A stretch of DNA of 9,638 nt from Oscillospiraceae bacterium (GTDB taxonomy: Bacteria > Bacillota > Clostridia > Oscillospirales > CAG-272). The stretch's first letter is position 1; each line of letters opens with the position of its first letter. The notes below the pieces were generated by a model. That model did not search any database, was not told the origin of the DNA, and was given only the letters and a program-made list of their open reading frames with translations. Shown here one piece after another: positions 4,814 through 9,638 of this stretch. The stretch spans positions 1 through 9,638 of the forward strand of contig SVQS01000061.1 of the NCBI GenBank assembly GCA_015065205.1, given 5' to 3'. The position numbers were made by a program, and so were the translations under genes.

Positions 4814-7446
4814 TATTCTTTCGCCTTAATGATATTAATGGGCTTAATGTTGTGAATTGCCCAAACAGGTGCAAACGCGGAGATCATTGTCAGAAGAACA
4901 ACGAGAACGAGATCGATTACCGCCAACTCCGGATAAAACTCAATGATGTTAAAGAGACGAATCTCCAACTCCATATGCGTTTGCATAGAGTTAAGCAGAA
5001 TGGCATTCGCCGCCGCAGTAGCTCCCCAGATGCCAAAGCCGGAAAGCGCAACGATGAGAACGCCAACCACCAGGGGCTGCGCCAAAAAGATGCTTGCAAT
5101 TTGGATGGTTTTGCCACCAAGTGATTTGATGATACCAACCTGATATTTGTGTCTTTGAATAACGTTAGAGCCGAACGCACAAAGGTAAATGACACAAATG
5201 GCAAGCAGGAATGCCTCAAACAGGCGGAACAGATCAGAGAATGTAACAATGAGGCGATAGAGCTTGGTAGCCATATTATTTTCAACATTTTTTGCAACAA
5301 AGTTGCGCTCGTCTGCTATTTCGTTGAGAACACTTGCAGAACGAACGTCATCAAAATACAGTGCATAGGGCGACGTCATCAAGGGTCTTGCCGCCAAAAA
5401 ATCCTCTGTGCTAAGATAGATTTCGGTTCCCTCTTTGTCTGTTATCAGACGAGAAACGGTAAATGTGCGTCTTCCAAGCTCTATTTTATCACGGGAATAA
5501 AAAGTAATAGTGATTTCGGTAGGAGTAAATCCATCAAGGCCATTTTCTTCATATTTTGTTCCTGCAATACTATCAAAGAGCGCAACCGGAAGAACAGCCT
5601 CTCCAAGAGCAATTGACATTTCGGAGCTTGCACCGTCATAAATGTTCGGGATATTATAGGGTCGATATTCTTTTTCACCAATGTTAAAAGCAAGACTTGC
5701 AGGGATACCGAGCTCCATAAAATCGGCGGAGGAGCTCATATCGGCTATGTAATCATTGGAGAAGGTATAGCTGATGCCCAGCACAAGCTGCACGTATTCC
5801 GCAAAATGCAAAAATTCGTCGGAGTTACGCAAATCTTCAAGCCCTTCCGTATCTTTGCTATCCTTCAAAGCATCCATACGCGCCTTTAAATCATCGTATT
5901 TTTGATGATAACCGGTATCAATAATGGCATCAATAACACCGTACTTTTGCTTGTCTCGCGGAGAATAATACACACCAATGATGGATTCATAGTCTTTATA
6001 TTGAATAGAGTTTCCATAAAGAATAGAGTCTGCAACGTAGTCGGTGATGATAATGCCGTTATTGGGACAATCCAAACTCCCCGCCAGCACACGGCTTTCA
6101 ATATCTTTACCAAAGAGGTGCTTCAAAAGCGCTATATCACATTGCAAAACACCGTAGGTTTCACGAATATAAAAATCTGCGGCATTTTTGGTGGCATCAT
6201 AATTTTTCTTTGCACCAATGGTGTTGCTTCCATTTGAAAGCATCATTGTGTGATCGTACAAAATATGCATACGGTCACCGTAGGCAGTATTGCGGAAGGC
6301 TTCCAAATCTTCCCCATTGATATGAATCAGGGAGGAGACATCCAGCATTTCTGTTCCGCCGCTGATGGTGGCCTTTTGATAAGCCATAACGGGTTCACCA
6401 TTTGCAATCATTGCGTGCGAGAGAGATGTGTTGACACCGTAATTTAAAAAGGATTGGAAAACAGCGAAGCAAGAAACAATGAGCGTTGCCGTAATAGCCG
6501 CTACCAAAAAACGCGTAAACTTTCCTCGCATCATCGTGCGCGTTAGGGAAAGCGTCTTTTTAAGCGACAGGCCCGAATTGCGGCGCGAATAGAGACGACC
6601 ACGGAAGTCCAATTCCCCAACCTTATGGAAGCCATCGTCGTTTTGCACGACCTTTTTGACCTCGCCCTTGCGAATCCCCTCTACCATGTTATCGATCTGT
6701 TCACCGGAAAGCGTTTTATTGTAAGGCAGGATCAAGGTACCCTCTTCGTTGATGTCAAATACATTGGAGTAACCGTCACGGCGAACATCGTCACGTATAA
6801 TCTGACCATCGCGCAGCTCTAAAATACGATCAGCATAATTCTCGGCATCGGGAACATTGTGAGATACTATAATAACCAGCTTGGTTTGGGAAAACTCCTT
6901 AAGCAGATTCAAAATTTGGCGAGAGTTTTCGGCATCGAGGTTGCCCGTGGGCTCGTCGCACAAAATGACCTCAGGATTTTTGACAATAGCGCGCGCCATG
7001 GCAACGCGTTGCTTTTGTCCACCCGAGAGCTCACGCGGATAACGGGATGCATATTGCTCCAATCCCACTTTTGCAAGTGCATCCGTGATTAAATTGCCAT
7101 GCTCAGCACTCTCCAAATCAAGCACCAAAGCAATATTTTCCTCAACCGTCAGCTCCTCGAGCAAATGGAAGTCTTGGAACACAAAACCGATGTGGCGGCA
7201 ACGGTAATCATAAAAATCGTATTTTGTGAATTTGGAAAGTCGTTCATCTTCAAAATAGATTTCTCCAAATTCAAAGCCGTCAAGTCCGCCAAGCAGGTTG
7301 AGCAGCGTAGATTTACCGCTACCGCTCTTACCCAAAACGAACACCATGCCATTGTCGGGCAAGGTGAAAGAAACATGGTCGAGTGCTATGCAATTTGTAC
7401 GGTTTTTACTTTTGTAAATTTTGGTCAGGTCCTGTACCTTGATCAT
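4813..7446 (-). CDS. Fused ABC ATPase/FtsX-type permease (MacB-like)
   Basis: This 877-residue membrane protein has a cytoplasmic ABC ATPase at residues 1-about 220, joined by a linker (220-310) to an FtsX/MacB-type permease. In the ATPase, Walker A is GKSGSGKST (39-47), the Q-loop is Gln91, the signature is LSGGQ (140-144), Walker B ends in DEP (164-166) and the H-loop is His196. A first membrane helix lies near 313-333, and three more near 739-760, 783-808 and 841-862. Between the first and second helices is an extracytoplasmic domain of about 400 residues with no recognised fold. This four-helix layout is that of MacB/LolCDE-type mechanotransmission transporters, which act as dimers and usually export peptides, antibiotics or lipoproteins rather than import nutrients. 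The ATPase is N-terminal to the permease, as in MacB. The start at 7446 is preceded by GGGTAGG about 13 bases upstream, and the gene begins 49 bases after the preceding stop. The substrate is unknown. Confidence 0.92.
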   Translation of the reverse strand: MIKVQDLTKIYKSKNRTNCIALDHVSFTLPDNGMVFVLGKSGSGKSTLLNLLGGLDGFEFGEIYFEDERLSKFTKYDFYDYRCRHIGFVFQDFHLLEELTVEENIALVLDLESAEHGNLITDALAKVGLEQYASRYPRELSGGQKQRVAMARAIVKNPEVILCDEPTGNLDAENSRQILNLLKEFSQTKLVIIVSHNVPDAENYADRILELRDGQIIRDDVRRDGYSNVFDINEEGTLILPYNKTLSGEQIDNMVEGIRKGEVKKVVQNDDGFHKVGELDFRGRLYSRRNSGLSLKKTLSLTRTMMRGKFTRFLVAAITATLIVSCFAVFQSFLNYGVNTSLSHAMIANGEPVMAYQKATISGGTEMLDVSSLIHINGEDLEAFRNTAYGDRMHILYDHTMMLSNGSNTIGAKKNYDATKNAADFYIRETYGVLQCDIALLKHLFGKDIESRVLAGSLDCPNNGIIITDYVADSILYGNSIQYKDYESIIGVYYSPRDKQKYGVIDAIIDTGYHQKYDDLKARMDALKDSKDTEGLEDLRNSDEFLHFAEYVQLVLGISYTFSNDYIADMSSSADFMELGIPASLAFNIGEKEYRPYNIPNIYDGASSEMSIALGEAVLPVALFDSIAGTKYEENGLDGFTPTEITITFYSRDKIELGRRTFTVSRLITDKEGTEIYLSTEDFLAARPLMTSPYALYFDDVRSASVLNEIADERNFVAKNVENNMATKLYRLIVTFSDLFRLFEAFLLAICVIYLCAFGSNVIQRHKYQVGIIKSLGGKTIQIASIFLAQPLVVGVLIVALSGFGIWGATAAANAILLNSMQTHMELEIRLFNIIEFYPELAVIDLVLVVLLTMISAFAPVWAIHNIKPINIIKAKE

Positions 7447-7495
7447 AGATGTATTTTCCTACCCTTCTTCAAAAATAAATCCGATGAGGTTTGTA

Positions 7496-9013
7496 TCAAA
7501 GTGACTTTGCGCGGCGCGGGATGAGCTCGCACGTGCCGCTGTTAGGGGTGATGGAGATGTGGTCGGCCTCTTGCTTGACATCAGCACCGACAATCTCCAA
7601 GTCATAAGGTGTTCCTTTATAGTTATATTGAATGGTATTTCCTACTGCTTTCAAGCAGCTTGCGCGCATTGCCCAAAAGCGAAGAACAGGTGCGGTGATT
7701 TTGATGCGGTCAGGCAAGAAAGCAACCTCGCCCCCCTGCCATACGGCTGCCAAGGAATCCTCGCTGCGACGCTCGGCCTCAAAGAACGTGGCATCGGCAT
7801 CGATTTGAATACCGCTCTTATAATTCTCGCCGTCGTTCCAGAAAAGTGCATCGACAAGCGGCAAATTTTCATACACCGCATCAAACGTGGTGCATTTTTC
7901 GGTGATGTAATGCTCGGGCACGCGGTCGTCGAACAGATGCCACGAGCGAATGAAGATGCTTTTTTCAAAACGGAAAAGATTGGCAGAAAAGCTTTGACAG
8001 TCGTACCAAACTGATTGTGCATCACTTCCTGTATCCCAGTTGTCAAGCGCGACAACAGATGTTGCAGGCGTACTCGCGTAAGTCTTTTTGAACCATGCAC
8101 CCGCGTCACACATCTTCATAATCTGAACGTCTTTTTGCTGTGTGAGCTTTTCGATCTGCATCCGCAGCTGCGGTAAGAATTCGGTGTAGCCAAAGCTGTT
8201 TTCCTGACCGATTTGCATCCAGGAAAAGCCGAGGTCCTCGTTTTCGTAATATGTTTTGAAGAACCAGTCCACGTTTTCGGGAGCGGCTCCAACCGAGCCG
8301 ACAGGCTCCATGGTGAAGCAACCGCAATGTAGGCGCGCATCCCATGCGTGGGTGAGGTATTTTTTGTTGTCATAATTGTGAATGGGACAAGGCCCCAGCA
8401 GACGAAATACGGGAACATTCACCTGCTCTCCCTCGCTTTGCGCAGGGGTAAAGACATTGTTTTTGCAGGGATAGTAGGCTTGATTGAAATATCCGCCGTG
8501 GAGCGTGTAGGCATCAGTGTTGGTTTGGTCGCGGCAGATGGCAATGGCATCGACGTCGTAGTGCTCCGCAAGATAACGGACGGTGTGTGTGTCGATCAAC
8601 CAGCTCGCCACAGTGCGCGGATAGTAACCGTAAACCTCTTTGAATTTTCGCATCGCCTCGTCGATGAGCATCTCGCGTTCGCGAGGCGTGTACGCCATCG
8701 AAAAGCCGGGCACGATGTGCCAATCCCAACGCCAGCCGCGCTCGCTCTTGTAAGGAAGACCGCAAGCAGAGGTCAGAGGCTCAACAATCTCGTACCAGAT
8801 GCCAAGCTCGGTGCGCGCGGTTCCCTTCTCGCGGAACAGTTCCGCGTAGCGCGGATCGCAAAGGACGTCGTATTGGAGCAAAAACGTGTTGTCAAGACCA
8901 AATTCGTTGACCATCTCCAGCTCAGCACGCGTGGCATTAAAGAGGATATTTTCGCTATCCTCCATACGCTGATCAACCTGCCGCGCAAAATTCACAATGC
9001 TTGCAATTTTCAT
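7496..9013 (-). CDS. DUF3863-like protein, glycosidase/deacetylase-like fold
   Basis: This 505-residue protein has no signal peptide or membrane segment, so it is probably cytosolic. The N-terminal 300 or so residues look like a beta/alpha barrel of the glycoside hydrolase/polysaccharide deacetylase superfamily: LQYDVL (46-51), GIWYEIV (71-77), RGWRWDWHIVPG (92-103), a helix with MLIDEAMRKFKEVYGYYP (115-132), WLIDTHT (138-144) and DVDAIAICRDQ (153-163). The C-terminal portion (about 315-505) is rich in predicted beta strands with tryptophans. From memory this matches the DUF3863/DUF3864 proteins known mainly from Bacteroidetes and some Firmicutes; no reaction is established for them. The canonical deacetylase TFDDG metal motif is absent. 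I chose the ATG at 9013 because AAAGGAG lies about 8 bases upstream; a start at 9094 would translate through a hairpin. The ABC gene follows after 49 bases without an obvious terminator, so the two may be co-transcribed. Function is unproven. Confidence 0.75.
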   Translation of the reverse strand: MKIASIVNFARQVDQRMEDSENILFNATRAELEMVNEFGLDNTFLLQYDVLCDPRYAELFREKGTARTELGIWYEIVEPLTSACGLPYKSERGWRWDWHIVPGFSMAYTPREREMLIDEAMRKFKEVYGYYPRTVASWLIDTHTVRYLAEHYDVDAIAICRDQTNTDAYTLHGGYFNQAYYPCKNNVFTPAQSEGEQVNVPVFRLLGPCPIHNYDNKKYLTHAWDARLHCGCFTMEPVGSVGAAPENVDWFFKTYYENEDLGFSWMQIGQENSFGYTEFLPQLRMQIEKLTQQKDVQIMKMCDAGAWFKKTYASTPATSVVALDNWDTGSDAQSVWYDCQSFSANLFRFEKSIFIRSWHLFDDRVPEHYITEKCTTFDAVYENLPLVDALFWNDGENYKSGIQIDADATFFEAERRSEDSLAAVWQGGEVAFLPDRIKITAPVLRFWAMRASCLKAVGNTIQYNYKGTPYDLEIVGADVKQEADHISITPNSGTCELIPRRAKSL

Positions 9014-9040
9014 AGTGACGTCTCCTTTGGTTTTTTTAAA

Positions 9041-9083
9041 AGACGCGGGGAAACAAATTTTCTTTGAAAATGGGTTTCCCCGC
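9041..9083 (-). promoter_or_regulatory. Long leader hairpin before the DUF3863-like gene
   Basis: GCGGGGAAAC (9045-9054) pairs with GTTTCCCCGC (9074-9083). After a 2x2 internal loop, ATTTTC (9057-9062) pairs with GAAAAT (9066-9071) around a 3-base loop. On the minus strand it is followed by GTCTTTT, which makes it terminator-like. It ends only about 30 bases before the ATG at 9013, with the AAAGGAG site in between. Either it terminates the upstream gene and a promoter is hidden, or it is an attenuator that transcription must pass. It may also be a copy of a dispersed clostridial repeat. Confidence 0.7.
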
Positions 9084-9142
9084 ACCCCTTCCAAGAAATC
9101 TCAAAACCGAATGGAAATATATTTTTAGAGCCACAAATAGCC

Positions 9143-9155
9143 GGTTAACTTAACC
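9143..9155. promoter_or_regulatory. Palindrome, possible operator
   Basis: GGTTAA-C-TTAACC is a perfect 13-base palindrome in the space upstream of the DUF3863-like gene. It is flanked by inverted arms TCTCAAAA (9099-9106) and TTTTGAGA (9159-9166) that could close a larger RNA stem around it. It could be a repressor operator or part of a folded leader. I saw no convincing -35/-10 pair nearby, so the role is open. Confidence 0.35.
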
Positions 9156-9210
9156 CCCTTTTGAGACAAACGACACCCTCGACATAGACCATAAAATCAA
9201 AAGGTATATT

Positions 9211-9638
9211 TCAAATTTCCTCAGCTTCACAGCGTATGCGATAGAACTGCCTTACCCATTCAGGCAGTTTTTCAACATCATCTTTGATTTTTATAAGCGT
9301 TCGTTTACCAACTCTTCTATCCATATAGGCAAATACGCGCAACAAATAATTGTCCGATTGAAGAGCAGTTGTGATATTTGTCTTGAGATAAATGGTAATA
9401 GCATTGATGAAATCCGCCTCACACAAAGTACAATTCGGCATCCATTTTTCTTTTGTAACCACAGCACTGGCTGCCATATAAGCATCTAAGGCATCTTCAT
9501 AATTTGCAGGTGGAGACGGAATATCGTCCATTCTTTTGTATTGCTCACTGATATCGTACATTTGTTGATATCGCTCCACCCACGAAAAGGCGGCAATTTC
9601 GTTCTTGCAATAATTGATGGTCGCTCTACCGTAAGCGT
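9211..9638 (-). CDS. Hypothetical protein, SF0329-like, 3' part only
   Basis: The reading frame is open from the window edge to the TGA at 9211, so only the C-terminal 141 residues or so are present and the start lies beyond 9638. A GTG at 9579 is in frame, but coding sequence continues upstream of it (AYGRATINYCKNEIAAFSW), so I do not regard it as the start. The C-terminal block LLRVFAYMDRRVGKRTL, followed by EWVRQFYRIRCEAE at the extreme end, resembles small SF0329-family hypothetical proteins of Firmicutes as I remember them. An upstream helix (CEADFINAITIYLKTNI) and repeated short helices fit an all-helical C-terminal half. No function is known for that family. No membrane segment or catalytic motif is visible. 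The family assignment is tentative; the partial gene itself is well supported by its open frame. Confidence 0.6.
   Translation of the reverse strand, partial: AYGRATINYCKNEIAAFSWVERYQQMYDISEQYKRMDDIPSPPANYEDALDAYMAASAVVTKEKWMPNCTLCEADFINAITIYLKTNITTALQSDNYLLRVFAYMDRRVGKRTLIKIKDDVEKLPEWVRQFYRIRCEAEEI

Noticed and set aside
8348..9067. Plus-strand reading frame of 239 codons opposite the DUF3863-like gene
   Set aside because: It is antisense to a well-formed gene with a good Shine-Dalgarno, and the product is low in recognisable motifs. Treated as a shadow.
9014..9094. Upstream start for the DUF3863-like gene
   Set aside because: The extra 27 residues would be encoded by the leader hairpin; the AAAGGAG before 9013 fixes the ATG.
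9211..9579. The last gene as a complete 122-residue protein starting at GTG 9579
   Set aside because: The frame stays open with protein-like sequence to the window edge and there is no ribosome site before the GTG, so it is a partial gene.
1..9638. CRISPR array, insertion sequence or prophage
   Set aside because: No regularly spaced repeats, no transposase, integrase or phage structural gene on either strand.

Overview
The window looks like chromosomal DNA from an anaerobic, fermentative low-to-mid GC Firmicute, most likely a gut-type clostridium. The reasons are an oxygen-sensitive pyruvate formate-lyase operon, AAAGGAG-type ribosome binding sites, one perfect consensus sigma-A promoter, clostridial-looking protein families, and AT-rich hairpins between genes that resemble dispersed clostridial intergenic repeats. 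Genus cannot be fixed from the sequence. All seven genes lie on the minus strand, so transcription runs from high to low coordinates. I see no tRNA, rRNA, CRISPR array, transposase or phage gene.

In transcription order: (1) 9638-9211 is the 3' part of a small hypothetical gene, resembling the SF0329 family, whose start lies outside the window. (2) 9210-9014 is a leader with a long hairpin, a short palindrome and inverted arms. (3) 9013-7496 encodes a 505-residue protein with a polysaccharide-deacetylase/glycosidase-like N-terminal region (DUF3863-like) and a probable beta-rich C-terminal region. (4) 7446-4813 encodes an 877-residue fused ABC ATPase/FtsX-type permease with an approximately 400-residue extracytoplasmic domain. 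(5) After a perfect 10-bp hairpin come an APH(3')-like aminoglycoside phosphotransferase (4752-3964) and a GNAT N-acetyltransferase (3940-3464), 23 bases apart, followed by a weak AT-rich terminator. (6) A consensus promoter at about 3337-3309 drives an approximately 160-base leader carrying a ZTP (pfl-motif) riboswitch and an overlapping intrinsic terminator. (7) The pflB-pflA operon follows (3143-906 and 902-186). It ends in a composite array of hairpins and a U-rich terminator between 184 and 51.

The clearest logic is in the pfl block. PflA installs the glycyl radical on PflB, which splits pyruvate plus CoA into acetyl-CoA and formate. Formate feeds 10-formyl-tetrahydrofolate, and ZTP/ZMP accumulates when 10-formyl-THF is short, so the riboswitch links one-carbon status to formate production. 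The riboswitch class is known and was named after pfl genes; the details here (P3 strand sharing with the terminator) can be read directly. The APH-GNAT pair and the upstream ABC protein may form an antibiotic-resistance or self-protection neighbourhood, but that is inference. The DUF3863-like protein and the partial gene are functionally uncharacterised. I found no convincing evidence of a wholly new system.
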